Of a DNA stretch of 64,000 nucleotides, positions 1 through 8,624 are shown in pieces. The stretch spans positions 496,001 through 560,000 of the forward strand of contig CAWBIK010000006.1 of NCBI GenBank assembly GCA_963788965.1, in the 5' to 3' direction. A program made the translations under genes and the position numbers. Within the stretch, counting starts at the first letter, position 1. Each line of letters opens with the position of its first letter. The notes under the pieces were generated by a model that worked only from the letters and a program-made list of their open reading frames with translations, searched no databases and was not told the DNA's origin. This DNA is from QHXQ01 sp963788965. Lineage in GTDB: Bacteria > Acidobacteriota > Blastocatellia > Pyrinomonadales > Pyrinomonadaceae.

Positions 1-1003
1 GCGGGCTTCATCAACGCCGTGCTGCGGCGCGCGACGCGCGAGCCTGATTACGATCCGGCGGCCGCGTTGACGGACGAGAGCGAACGGCTTGCGGTTGCGA
101 CCTCGCATCCGGCGTGGCTGCTCGCGCGTTGGGCCGGCGCGTTCGGGGATCACAGAAGCTGCGGCGTTGGCGCGCGCGAACAATCAGACTCCGCCGGTTG
201 CGTTTCGCGTGAACGAGTGGCGCATGAAGACAGAGGCCGTGATCGAACGTCTGCAAGCGGGCGGCGTCGAAGTGCGAGCGTCGGAGCTTGCGCCGGGGGC
301 GTGGCGCGTGGTTGCGGGCACGGGCGGCGCGACGTTGCGTGCGCTCGCGCAAGAGGGGCTGGTCTATACACAGGACGAAGCATCGCAACTCGTCGCGCAC
401 GTGTTGGGCGCGCGTGCGGGCGAGCGCGTGTTAGACGTGTGCGCCGCGCCGGGCAGCAAGGCGACGCAGGTGGCGGGCTTGGCAGAGGATCGTGCGTTGG
501 TGGTCGCGGGCGATCTATATGAGCAGCGACTGCGTGTGGTCGTGGCATCGGCGGCGCGGCAAGAGTTGACGAGTCTGCGCGCGGTCGCGTTCGATGCGGA
601 GCAGGTGTTGCCGTTCGCGGCCGCGTCGTTCGACCGCGTGTTGGTGGACGCGCCCTGCACGGGCACGGGCACGCTCCGGCACAACCCCGAAATCCGTTGG
701 CGCTTGTCGCCCGCAGATATAGTCGAACTCTCAGCCCGACAACTCAACATCCTGACGCAAGCGGCCCGCGTAGTGCGACCGGGCGGGCGGCTGGTCTATT
801 CCACGTGCTCGGTCGAGCCGGAAGAGAACGAACAGGTCGTCGCGGCGTTTCTGCGTGCCCGTCAAGACTTCAGACCCGAACAGGTTGCGGCCGCGCCGCA
901 CTTGCTCACAGAGACAGGCGCGGCGCGCACTTGGCCGCACAGAGACGGCGCGGACGGCTTCTATGTCGCGGCGCTCGTGCGCCGAAGTGATGCGGGCGTG
1001 TGA
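1..1003 (+). CDS. rsmB: 16S rRNA m5C967 methyltransferase RsmB, 3' part, frameshifted
   Basis: Transfers a methyl group from SAM to C967 of 16S rRNA in the cytoplasm. The 5' end lies outside the window; the visible part starts at GFINAVLRR, the end of the NusB-like RNA-binding domain typical of RsmB. The Rossmann methyltransferase domain follows, with the SAM loop LDVCAAPGSKATQVA, motif IV DAPCTGTGTLRHNPEIRW and the catalytic-Cys motif YSTCSVEPEENE. The frame changes by +1 near 156-160 (a run of four G): the first frame reads SHPAWLLARWAGAFG and the next continues ITEAAALARANNQTPP, which is a continuous RsmB sequence. The break is therefore probably a sequencing indel. The stop is at 1001-1003. 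Confidence 0.9.
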
Positions 1004-1004
1004 C

Positions 1005-1034
1005 TTGCGGCACGTCTCGCGCGGGTGCTAGACT
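1005..1034 (+). promoter_or_regulatory. candidate sigma70 promoter for the PASTA gene
   Basis: TTGCGG (1005-1010), an 18-bp spacer and TAGACT (1029-1034) lie 65 bp before the GTG start of the next gene. Both boxes match only four of six consensus bases, so this is a weak candidate. Confidence 0.3.
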
Positions 1035-1098
1035 CTCGCCCTTGAAAACGCGCTAACCCAGAGCGCGAGCGTGAGAGCAACTGAGGCAACGAGACAAA

Positions 1099-1950
1099 GT
1101 GGTAGAAGCGCAGCGGACGTTCCCGACCTTTCTGACTCGGATCGGCATCCTTCTTGGCATCGCTGTCGCTTTCGTCTTCGGCCTGTTCGGCACGGTCTAT
1201 CTCTCCCTGCGCAGCCCCGAAGTGAAAGTGCCCGAAGTTGTCGGCAAGAACTATATGGAGGCCGAGACGGCGCTGGAACGCTCCGGGCTGAAGTTGCGCA
1301 AACGCGCCTCGCGCTACAGCGCCGAAGCGAAGCCCGACACCGTGCTTGATCAAACACCGCACGGCGGCGATGTGGTGAAAGCAGGACAGACCGTGGCGGT
1401 CGTCGTCAGCCGGGCCGAACAGAAAGAGGGCGAAAGCTCCGTCAGCATCACGCCGAAGCCCGACGAGAAGAAGGACAAAGACGCGGCGAATAAGAACGGG
1501 AACGAGAACGCCAACGCGGCCGTTGCGAACACGAACAACACGAACAAGCCCAAGCGCAACAAGAACACTAATCGCAACGCGAACCAGAACGACAACGCAA
1601 ACGCAAACGCCAACGGCAATGGCAACGCCGTCGCCAACTCGAACCTCGACAACCGGCTCATACTAAACAGCAACGACGCGGGCGCGGGCAACCGCAACGC
1701 GGGCACACGCCCGAACGCGAATACTAATGCCAGCCCCGGCGGCAACACGAACCGCCCGACGAACACGAACACGAACACCAACCCGACCAGAAACACTAAC
1801 AGCAACGCCAACGCCAATCGCGGCGCGACGAACCGCAACGCGAACAACGGCCGGAACACGAATAGCCGCAACACCAACGCGCCCGGCGCACGCAACACGA
1901 ACACGGGGCGCACGAACGCGAACGCGAACCGCCGCCCGCCGGTCAACTGA
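1099..1950 (+). CDS. membrane-anchored PASTA-domain protein with Asn/Thr-rich tail
   Basis: A 283-residue protein starting at GTG. A single TM helix (about residues 13-36, IGILLGIAVAFVFGLFGTVY) is followed by one PASTA domain (about 42-107, VPEVVGKNYMEAETALERSG). PASTA domains bind peptidoglycan fragments or beta-lactams in kinases and PBPs; here there is no kinase or transpeptidase domain. The remaining ~170 residues are low complexity, made of Asn, Thr, Ala, Arg and Gly (NTNTNTNPTRNTNSNANAN). The predicted topology is N-in with the PASTA domain and tail outside the membrane. The function of the tail is unknown. It sits between rsmB and rpe with no clear functional link. Confidence 0.75.
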   Translation: MVEAQRTFPTFLTRIGILLGIAVAFVFGLFGTVYLSLRSPEVKVPEVVGKNYMEAETALERSGLKLRKRASRYSAEAKPDTVLDQTPHGGDVVKAGQTVAVVVSRAEQKEGESSVSITPKPDEKKDKDAANKNGNENANAAVANTNNTNKPKRNKNTNRNANQNDNANANANGNGNAVANSNLDNRLILNSNDAGAGNRNAGTRPNANTNASPGGNTNRPTNTNTNTNPTRNTNSNANANRGATNRNANNGRNTNSRNTNAPGARNTNTGRTNANANRRPPVN

Positions 1951-2078
1951 ACTTGACCTAGACCGTCAGCGCGGCCGCAGCTACCGGCAAACGGCCTAAC
2001 CTTAACCGGCAAGTATTTTGTGACTCGTTCGACCGAACCGCGCCGCGTCCGGGCGCATCGTAGCAGGAGAAACTGATC

Positions 2079-2750
2079 ATGGTCGAAATCGCCCCCTCGA
2101 TTCTGTCGGCCGATTTCGCGCGGCTCGGCGAAGATATCGCCGCGGCCGAGCGCGGCGGCGCAACCGTTATTCACTGCGACGTGATGGACGGTCATTTCGT
2201 GCCGAACCTGACCATCGGCTTGCCGGTGGTAAAATCGCTAAAGCGCGCAACCCGTTTGCCCCTAGACACGCATCTAATGATTTCCGAACCGGGGCGTTAT
2301 GCCGAACAGTTTGTGGACGCGGGCGCGTCGATGGTGTCCGTTCACGTCGAGATCGACGCGCACTTGAACCGGACGCTCACGGCAATCAGAAACAAAGGCG
2401 CGCAGGCCGGCATCGCCATCAACCCGGCGACGCCGCTCACGGCGCTCGAAGAGGCGCTGCCGTTCGCCGATTACGTGCTGATCATGTCGGTCAATCCCGG
2501 CTTCGGCGGGCAAAAGTTCATCCCGACTGTGCTCGACAAGGTGCGCCGCCTGCGGCACATCATTACCGAGCGCGGCTTAAACACGCGCATCGAGATCGAC
2601 GGCGGCATCGACCGCACGAACATCGGCGAGATCACGGCAGCGGGCGCGGAGATCATCGTCGCCGGTACGGCCGTCTTCGGCGTCGGCGACGCAGCGCAAG
2701 GCGTCCGCGACTTACTCGATGCGGCAACACCAGTAGTTAGTAAATCGTGA
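2079..2750 (+). CDS. rpe: ribulose-phosphate 3-epimerase
   Basis: Interconverts D-ribulose 5-phosphate and D-xylulose 5-phosphate in the pentose phosphate pathway. The 223-residue length is normal. Family motifs are complete: start IAPSILSADFARLGED, metal-site region HCDVMDGHFVPNLTIG, HLMI, MSVNPGFGGQKF, and the phosphate-binding end EIDGGIDRTN. The start is ATG 2079, with AGGAGA about 8 nt upstream. The stop codon (2748-2750) lies inside the left arm of a palindromic intergenic element, so the last residues (SKS) may come from that element. Confidence 0.95.
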   Translation: MVEIAPSILSADFARLGEDIAAAERGGATVIHCDVMDGHFVPNLTIGLPVVKSLKRATRLPLDTHLMISEPGRYAEQFVDAGASMVSVHVEIDAHLNRTLTAIRNKGAQAGIAINPATPLTALEEALPFADYVLIMSVNPGFGGQKFIPTVLDKVRRLRHIITERGLNTRIEIDGGIDRTNIGEITAAGAEIIVAGTAVFGVGDAAQGVRDLLDAATPVVSKS

Positions 2751-2805
2751 ATCGTCAATCGTGAATAGACAGAACAGGTTTTATCTATTCACGATTGACG
2801 ATTCA
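2748..2805. repeat. intergenic palindrome built from 9-bp words
   Basis: Perfect 22-bp inverted repeat, 2748-2769 with 2784-2805, around a 14-nt loop. The arms are near-tandem copies of the word TGAATCGT/CAATCGTGAA. The left arm contains the rpe stop codon and the right arm ends 32 nt before the next start. The same word family recurs at 27655-27724 and 55697-55800. Confidence 0.85.
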
Positions 2806-2837
2806 TGGTTCACGGCATTTCTCTTGGAGGTTCTTTC

Positions 2838-4466
2838 ATGCGTTTTCGTAGTGGCTTAGTGGTCGCCGTGCTGTGCGCGGTCTTGGGCGCAGGCTTGCCG
2901 GTCGTGTCGGCATGGGCGCAAGCCGGCAGTACGGGCACTCCGTTTCAGCGGCTCGAAGTGGTGCGCCAGAGGATCGAGGCGATGCGCCGCAGCCTGACTA
3001 CGGCGGTCGCCAACCTTGACGGCGGCCAAGAGTCGAAAGATAAAAAAGATAAGAAAGACGGGGCTGTGCCTGCGAGCGACGCGGCCGTGCGCCTGCGTGG
3101 GCTGGATAAAGAGGCGGGCGTGCTGCTCTCGGATCAGATCGATCTGCGCGGCCGTGTGGATCGCTCCGAGCGGTTCGACGCCGCCGAGATCGATAAACTG
3201 GAAAGCGCGACGCGCGACCTGAACGACCGCGTTGAGACGGCGCTGCGCGAGACGGCGGGCGAACGGCGCGGCGGCTCTACGGCGTCGGCCCGCAAGCCGA
3301 ACAAGAAGAAGACGAGCCTGTTCGGTCGTCTGCTCGGCCGTGGCGGCAACAACGAAGAGATCGACGAGTTGACGGGCACGGTCGCACCGGGCCGCGACCG
3401 CGAGTTGTTTGCGGCAGGCACGCGTTACGCGCGCAAGGGCGACTACGAAGGCGCGCGTCTGCTGTTCGGCGTCATCATCAACACTTATCCTGAGTCGCCG
3501 TTTCTGCCGTATGCGAAGTTGGCGATTGCCGATACGTTCTATCTCGAAGGCACGACGAGCGCGTTGATTCAGGCCGGCGCGGCCTATCAGGAATGGCTGA
3601 CCTTCTTCCCGACCGATCCGCTCGCCGAGCGCGCGATGCTCAAGATGGCCGAGGGCGAGATGCGCCAGATGGGCCGGCCCGACCGCAGCATCGAACACGC
3701 ACGCAAGGCCGAGCAGCGCATCAAGGCCGCGTTACAACAGTTTCCGCAGACCCCGATGCGCCCCGACTTCGAGGTGCGTCTGCGTGAAGTGCAAGAGAAT
3801 CTGGCGATGCACAGTTATCAGGTCGGCAATTTTTATCTCGACCGTTACAACCGCCAGATCGCGCCCAATCCTAAGGGCGCGCAGTCGCGTTACCGCGAGA
3901 TCGTGGAGAAGTATCCGGCCTTTTCGCTCATGGGCGACGTGCTGTACAAGCTCGGCGTGACCTACGTGCAGGAAGAGGAGCCGGACGAAGCGGCGAAGTA
4001 CTTCCAACAGTTGGTGCGGCTGCACCCGAACAGCGAGTTTGCCGAGAAGGCAAAGGAGCAGTTGGAAGCCATCGGCGCGCCTGTGCCCGAAGCGGACAAG
4101 GACGCGCTTAACCGGCCGCTGCCGGAGCAGCCCGGCATGATGAAGAAGTTCACGCAGGAAGCGTTCGGCACGATAGACATCACGGTGGACAAGGACGGCG
4201 TGCTCATCAGCCACGACAGCAAGGAGACGGCCGACTTGATCGACCGCGTGCTACAGAACAACGGGCAACTGCCCACCAACGAGTTGAACGGGCCGACGCC
4301 CTCGCCGCGCATCAATCTCAAGCCGCGCGCGACGCAGGCGAACACGACCGCGCCGCCGCAACCCAAACCGGGCGGCGAAGGCGTCAAGCCAGTGCCCACC
4401 AAACCGGGGCCGCCCACGACCGGCAGCGACCCGACCCAGCCTAGCACGCCGCCGCCCGGCTTCTAG
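2838..4466 (+). CDS. exported tetratricopeptide-repeat protein, BamD-like
   Basis: The start is ATG 2838, preceded by CTTGGAGG at 7-8 nt; an earlier in-frame ATG at 2805 overlaps a palindrome and lacks an SD. A signal peptide (MRFRSGLVVAVLCAVLGAGL, cut near AWAQA) is followed by a charged helical region, then TPR-like repeats over about residues 190-420 (YARKGDYEGARLLFGVIINT, YVQEEEPDEAAKYFQQLVRL). The tail is rich in Pro, Thr and Gly. The repeat spacing resembles BamD/YbgF-type outer-membrane assembly proteins, but there is no lipobox Cys after the signal peptide. It probably acts in the periplasm as a scaffold; a specific role cannot be read from the sequence. Confidence 0.75.
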   Translation: MRFRSGLVVAVLCAVLGAGLPVVSAWAQAGSTGTPFQRLEVVRQRIEAMRRSLTTAVANLDGGQESKDKKDKKDGAVPASDAAVRLRGLDKEAGVLLSDQIDLRGRVDRSERFDAAEIDKLESATRDLNDRVETALRETAGERRGGSTASARKPNKKKTSLFGRLLGRGGNNEEIDELTGTVAPGRDRELFAAGTRYARKGDYEGARLLFGVIINTYPESPFLPYAKLAIADTFYLEGTTSALIQAGAAYQEWLTFFPTDPLAERAMLKMAEGEMRQMGRPDRSIEHARKAEQRIKAALQQFPQTPMRPDFEVRLREVQENLAMHSYQVGNFYLDRYNRQIAPNPKGAQSRYREIVEKYPAFSLMGDVLYKLGVTYVQEEEPDEAAKYFQQLVRLHPNSEFAEKAKEQLEAIGAPVPEADKDALNRPLPEQPGMMKKFTQEAFGTIDITVDKDGVLISHDSKETADLIDRVLQNNGQLPTNELNGPTPSPRINLKPRATQANTTAPPQPKPGGEGVKPVPTKPGPPTTGSDPTQPSTPPPGF

Positions 4467-4485
4467 TCGAGCAGCGCAAAACTTG

Positions 4486-4554
4486 AACCACACAGACACG
4501 AAGACCCAAAGAAAGTTTCAGCTAACTTCTTTGGGTCTTCGTGTCTGTGTGGTT
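4486..4554. repeat. 28-bp perfect inverted repeat, terminator-like
   Basis: Arms 4486-4513 and 4527-4554 are perfectly complementary, with a 13-nt loop. The arm word is ACACAGACACGAAGACCCAA. It lies 20 bp after the TPR gene stop and could end transcription, but no T-run follows directly. Confidence 0.8.
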
Positions 4555-4600
4555 AAGTTGAGTTTGCCGGATTAAGACCGCGCGCAAGATCATACTCGGT

Positions 4601-4629
4601 TTGCCCGCGTTCGTTGCGGGTGTTAGAAT
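4601..4629 (+). promoter_or_regulatory. candidate sigma70 promoter
   Basis: TTGCCC (4601-4606), an exact 17-bp spacer and TAGAAT (4624-4629). It lies 45 bp upstream of the TTG start at 4674, downstream of the inverted repeat that probably insulates it. Confidence 0.45.
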
Positions 4630-4673
4630 TTTTCGCAACTGTTACGCCGCATATTCGATGGAGGTCAAACTCG

Positions 4674-5207
4674 TTGGCAGAGATCGTCGGGGACGAGTTG
4701 GAGCGCCGGCATAAGAGCGCGGTGCTGACGGTCGGCGCGATGTTCGCGTTGACCGTGCTGCTTGTCGTGCTGGCCTACGCGGGCATGTATCCGCCGCTCC
4801 CGGCGGGGCTGCATAATCCGATTGTGCAAGGCGCGCTCTGGTTCAGCATTCTATTCTTTGGGTTGGGCGCTATCGCAATCAAGCGGGCGCACTTCTCGGC
4901 CATGCGGCTGCAAGCCGTGGCCGATTTGCGCGGCGTCGCGGGGCTGCTCGCCACTTTGCAACGAACGACCCGCTTGACGGCTTGGTGCGGCGGCGCGATT
5001 GCGCTGGCGGGTTTTATGCTCACGGCTTTGACGGGCGACACCGGGTACATGCTCAAGGCGGCCGTGGTCGCCGTCGCCGTGTTGCTCTACTGTTACCCCC
5101 GACGCAGCGCATGGCGGCGCGTCGCCGACGTCACGCAGCAGCCGGGCGGCCTGACCTTCACGCCGCCGCCACCGCCGCCACCACCCGCGAAAGGAACAAC
5201 CGCGTGA
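4674..5207 (+). CDS. small multi-spanning membrane protein with poly-Pro tail
   Basis: Not a family I recognise. The start is chosen as TTG 4674 because GGAGG lies 9 nt upstream; the longer reading from 4614 would cover the promoter. The protein of about 177 residues has a charged N-terminus (EIVGDELERRHKSA) and about four hydrophobic segments (VGAMFALTVLLVVLAYAG, LWFSILFFGLGAIAI, CGGAIALAGFMLTAL, AVVAVAVLLYCY). It ends in a run of prolines, TPPPPPPPPAKGTTA. Its stop overlaps the GTG start of the next TPR gene by 4 nt (GTGA), so the two are probably translationally coupled. Confidence 0.6.
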   Translation: MAEIVGDELERRHKSAVLTVGAMFALTVLLVVLAYAGMYPPLPAGLHNPIVQGALWFSILFFGLGAIAIKRAHFSAMRLQAVADLRGVAGLLATLQRTTRLTAWCGGAIALAGFMLTALTGDTGYMLKAAVVAVAVLLYCYPRRSAWRRVADVTQQPGGLTFTPPPPPPPPAKGTTA

Positions 5208-7231
5208 AAGTCTTAAACGGCCTCGCGTCCATGCTGGCGCTCGTCGCGTGCGCCTGCGCTTTACTCGGCACAGACGCGCACGCGCAGACGCAGACGCCGC
5301 CGCCCGCCGCCGCGACGCAACCGGCCACGCAGCCCGCGTTGACGCCGCGCGAACGGCGCGCACGCGCTTACGCGAAGCTACTCGAAGGGCAGCGTTACCT
5401 GTCGGGCGCGCGCAGCGTCGGCGGCATGACGCGCGAGATGGTCGCGCGCGTGCAGACCTTGTTCACAGAAGCGGTCGATCTGAATCCCGCCTTGGCCGAA
5501 GCGCACACAGCACACGCAGAGTTGGCCTTCTTCTTCTTGGACGATCTCGCGTTGGGCGAGCGCGAAGCGCAGGCTGCCGTGCGGATCGATCCGAATAACT
5601 TCGGCGGTCATCGTTTGCTCGCGCGCATCTACGCGCTCAAGGCCGGGCTTGACGAGGACAAGATTGATCGCGCCGTTGCCGAGCAAGCGATCAAGGAGTT
5701 GCGCGAAGTCTTGCGGCTCGACGCGAACGACCCGGAAGCGTGGGCGCTCTTGGGCGAGTTCTATTCGATGACGGGCAAGACGACCGAAGCCATCGACGCG
5801 TTCACGCACTGGGCCGCCGCGCCGCCTGCGCTCGACGTGCGTTTCTATCAAGTGCTGACGCAGGGGCGCGACTTGTCGCAGGATGCGGCCGCCGCGCGTC
5901 TGGGCGAGGCGCTGTTGAAAGCTGGACGCACGGCCGATGCGGTCGGCGCGTTCCGCCGCGCGTTGGCCGGTAGTCCTGAGAACGCGCGTTATCTTGAGTT
6001 GCTCGGTCAGGCTTTGGAAGCCGGCGGCACGGAGGGCGGCGCGGTTGACGACCTCAAACGCATGCTCGTCGCCAACCCCGCGAACGTCGCCGCGATCAGT
6101 TTGCTGGCGCGCACGCAGGCGCGCACGGGGCAGGTGGACGCGGCGGTCGCCACCTTGCGCGCCGGGATCGACAACCGCAAGACCGGCGACCGCGAACGGC
6201 GCTTGCTCGTCGATGAACTGGCCGAAGTGCTGTCTAACGCCTTGCGTTATCAAGAGGCGATTCAAGCTTACGAAGACTTGCTCAAAGCGCGCGGCATCAC
6301 AGACCAACCGCTCACGGCCGACAGCGACAAGCAACTTGCAGACTTGATGCTGCGCCGCATCGTCGAACTGCAACGCCAAGCCGGGCGCACGGACGAAGCC
6401 TTCACCACCGTCGAGCGCATGCGCAAACTGTTGGGGGCTGACAACCCGCAGGCCGATTTTCAGAGCGCAAGTCTATTGATCGAACAGGGCAAGCGTAAGG
6501 AGGCGTTGGACGTGATCCGCGCCGCGCGTCTGAAGTATCAGACACCGGCCGCGCAGCAGGCGTTCATGCAACTCGAAGCGCGCACCCTCGCGCAGTTGGG
6601 GCGCGCGGACGAAGCGGCCACGCTCCTGCGCGGTCGCCTGACCGGCAAGCCCGAAGAAGACTTCGGCACATACGTCGCCATCGCCAGCCTTTATCTCGAT
6701 GCAGGGCGCGGCAAGGAAGCGGTCGAAGCCGCGCGCAAGTTGATCGGACTCGTACCCGCAGATCAGCCTGAGTTGATGACACAGGCGCTCGTCATGTTGT
6801 CGTCGGCGCAGGAGCGCGCGGGCGACAGCAAGGGCGCGGAAGAATCCCTGCGCCGCATCCTCGCCAAAGACCCGAACAACGCGACCGCCTTAAACAACCT
6901 CGGCTATTTCTTGGCCGAGCGCAACGAACGGCTCGAAGAGGCGCTCGACATGGCCAAGCGCGCCGTCAAAGCCGAACCCGCCAACCCGTCCTTCCTCGAC
7001 AGCCTCGGCTGGGTCTATTACAAACTCGGTCAACTGGAAGAGTCCGAGCGTTATCTAACCGACGCCGCCCGCCGCAACGCCCGCTCGGCCGCCATACAGG
7101 AACACCTCGGCGACCTGCACCAGCGCCGCGGCCAACTCGAAGAAGCCCGCGCCGCGTGGCGCAAAGCCCTCGCCCTCGCCACCGACGCCGCCGACACCGC
7201 CCGCATCAAGGCCAAAATCGGCACTAAATAG
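5204..7231 (+). CDS. exported multi-TPR protein
   Basis: A 675-residue protein. GTG 5204 is chosen over upstream in-frame starts because it has AAAGGAAC upstream, overlaps the previous stop by 4 nt, and begins a clear signal peptide (MKVLNGLASMLALVACACAL, cut after AHAQ). TPR units cover most of the mature chain. The C-terminal ones are the clearest: NATALNNLGYFLAERNERLE and SFLDSLGWVYYKLGQLEESE. This resembles the large periplasmic TPR proteins of Gram-negative bacteria that scaffold envelope complexes. No catalytic domain is seen. Confidence 0.75.
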   Translation: MKVLNGLASMLALVACACALLGTDAHAQTQTPPPAAATQPATQPALTPRERRARAYAKLLEGQRYLSGARSVGGMTREMVARVQTLFTEAVDLNPALAEAHTAHAELAFFFLDDLALGEREAQAAVRIDPNNFGGHRLLARIYALKAGLDEDKIDRAVAEQAIKELREVLRLDANDPEAWALLGEFYSMTGKTTEAIDAFTHWAAAPPALDVRFYQVLTQGRDLSQDAAAARLGEALLKAGRTADAVGAFRRALAGSPENARYLELLGQALEAGGTEGGAVDDLKRMLVANPANVAAISLLARTQARTGQVDAAVATLRAGIDNRKTGDRERRLLVDELAEVLSNALRYQEAIQAYEDLLKARGITDQPLTADSDKQLADLMLRRIVELQRQAGRTDEAFTTVERMRKLLGADNPQADFQSASLLIEQGKRKEALDVIRAARLKYQTPAAQQAFMQLEARTLAQLGRADEAATLLRGRLTGKPEEDFGTYVAIASLYLDAGRGKEAVEAARKLIGLVPADQPELMTQALVMLSSAQERAGDSKGAEESLRRILAKDPNNATALNNLGYFLAERNERLEEALDMAKRAVKAEPANPSFLDSLGWVYYKLGQLEESERYLTDAARRNARSAAIQEHLGDLHQRRGQLEEARAAWRKALALATDAADTARIKAKIGTK

Positions 7232-7267
7232 ACCAACTCAAGAGGTTTAACAGCGCGACCGTCGGCG

Positions 7268-7343
7268 GGTCAGTACCGCCTGCGGTAGCGGGCGGGTCTT
7301 GGCCGCGTCGAGTACCCGCCCGCTACCGCAGGCGGTACTGACC
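7268..7343. repeat. 30-bp perfect inverted repeat, REP-like
   Basis: Arms 7268-7297 and 7314-7343 are fully complementary around a 16-nt loop. The arm is GC-rich (core ACCGCCTGCGGTAGCGGGCG). It follows the TPR gene stop by 36 bp and could act as a terminator or REP-like element. No T-run follows. Confidence 0.8.
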
Positions 7344-7411
7344 TCTCTCCAAGCCCCGCGCCCTTGTGCGCGCAAGTGACAGCGCACCCGGCCGCACTAA
7401 GCGCGCGCGCC

Positions 7412-7768
7412 TGCGCGGAAAGAGCGCAGCCGTGCGCAGAAGGGTCGCAGCCGTGCGGGGAACGAGCGCAGGGGTGCGCGGAAGGTGCGCAGGGGTGCGC
7501 GGAAGGTGCGCGCGCCTGTGCAGAGCGTGCGCTGGCTTGGGAATGGCGTTCCCATGCCTGCGCGGAGCGTGCGCTCGCGTGGGAACAGCGTGCGCTGCCG
7601 AGGGAACGGCATTCCCGCACGAGGGAATGCCGTTCCCATGCTAGGGAATGCCATTCCCATGCGAGAGAACGGCATTCCCCGGCTAGGGAACGCCATTCTC
7701 TCGGATGGGAATGCCGTTCCCCTGCAAGGTTTAGCCGTTCCCGACCGTGTGCGCGTCCCGCGTGCGGG
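7412..7768. repeat. 21-bp minisatellite, about 17 units
   Basis: Seventeen consecutive 21-bp units, all in register, starting at 7412. The first five are GC-rich (TGCGCGGAAGGTGCGCAGGG type). The later ones carry a 15-bp palindrome (GGGAATGCCGTTCCC or GGGAACGGCATTCCC) plus a 6-bp linker. Because 21 is a multiple of three and stops are absent, all frames stay open as heptad repeats; these are not taken as genes. The array lies between a TPR gene and a CAP-domain gene. Confidence 0.9.
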
Positions 7769-7788
7769 GGGTGTGTAAAAATGACATA

Positions 7789-7818
7789 TTGACGTGCTCT
7801 CCCCGTGACAGTTAGACT
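7789..7818 (+). promoter_or_regulatory. candidate promoter for the CAP-domain gene
   Basis: TTGACG (7789-7794), an 18-bp spacer and TAGACT (7813-7818). It lies between the minisatellite and the start codon at 7911 in a locally less GC-rich stretch. Confidence 0.3.
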
Positions 7819-7910
7819 CGGATCAGCTAGAGCGTCTTAGCCCCTTTTGACGATCTAGCCGGTCGCTTCCTCTCCGAGCTTTAAATTTACAAGAGGATAA
7901 CGTTCCCCGG

Positions 7911-8552
7911 ATGATGTTTCACAACTCGTTCCCCCAGACCCCTGTGTGCCGGCGTGTACGCTTCGCGCTGCCACTCTCCTGCTTGCTGCTCATCGTGGGT
8001 CTTACAAGCAACGCACAGGGCCAGTCCGAGCGCCCGCGCCCGGTCGCGCGCCTCGTCGCCTCGGCCAACCACACGCTCGCGCCCGAAGTCACGCGCCCAC
8101 GCACGGTCGCACTCGCGCACGCACCTGCCGCCACTATGCCCGTCGCTGCCTCGGCTTCGTCGGACGAGCGGCGCGCGTTCGATCTGATCAACGCGGCGCG
8201 ACGCGCGCGGGGCGAGTCGCCGCTCGTCTGGGACGCGGAGTTGACGCGCATGGCGCGGCAGCACTCGCAGAACATGGCGCGGCAGGGCTTCATCAGCCAC
8301 GAAGGGCCGGACGGGCGCACCGTCTTGCAGCGCGCACAGGCGATGGGCCTGCGCGGTTGGGACGCGCTCGCCGAGAACGTCGCGTATAATCAGGGCTACG
8401 ACGACCCGGCGGGCTTCGCCGTCGAGCGTTGGCTCAAGTCCGAGAAGCACCGCGAGAACGTCATGCACGCCACCTTCACCCACACGGGGCTAGGTGTGGC
8501 GCGCACAGCCGACGGGCGCGTCTATTTCACGCAAGTCTTCGTCGCGCGATAA
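7911..8552 (+). CDS. secreted CAP/SCP-domain protein
   Basis: A 213-residue protein with a signal peptide (hydrophobic core ALPLSCLLLIVGLTS, cut near NAQGQ), an Ala/Pro/His linker and a C-terminal CAP domain (about residues 85-213). CAP signatures are visible: NAARRARGESPLVWDAELTR, HSQNMARQGFISHEGPDGRT, AENVAYNQ, HRENVMHATFTHTGLGVA. This is the YkwD-like bacterial branch, secreted and of mostly unknown function. ATG 7911 and ATG 7914 are both possible starts; AGAGGA lies about 13 nt upstream. A strong hairpin follows the stop. Confidence 0.85.
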   Translation: MMFHNSFPQTPVCRRVRFALPLSCLLLIVGLTSNAQGQSERPRPVARLVASANHTLAPEVTRPRTVALAHAPAATMPVAASASSDERRAFDLINAARRARGESPLVWDAELTRMARQHSQNMARQGFISHEGPDGRTVLQRAQAMGLRGWDALAENVAYNQGYDDPAGFAVERWLKSEKHRENVMHATFTHTGLGVARTADGRVYFTQVFVAR

Positions 8553-8571
8553 AGCAGCCGGCAAACGATGT

Positions 8572-8624
8572 CTTAAGCGGCTGACGCTCGCGCGAGAAAC
8601 GCGAGGTCAGCCGCTTAAGTTTTG
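8572..8624 (+). terminator. Rho-independent terminator after the CAP gene
   Basis: Inverted repeat CTTAAGCGGCTGAC (8572-8585) with GTCAGCCGCTTAAG (8606-8619), extended by CTCGCG/CGCGAG in the loop region and followed by TTTT. The T-run overlaps the likely start of ispE, so ispE would need read-through or its own promoter. Confidence 0.75.

Noticed and set aside
2805..2837. ATG 2805 as the start of the TPR protein
   Set aside because: It lies at the end of a palindrome without an SD. ATG 2838 has GGAGG at the right distance and begins a signal peptide.
7364..7792. Open frames of 92-142 residues on both strands in the 21-bp repeat region
   Set aside because: They are open only because the unit length is a multiple of three and the unit lacks stops. 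Several frames are open at once and none has an SD or a family match.
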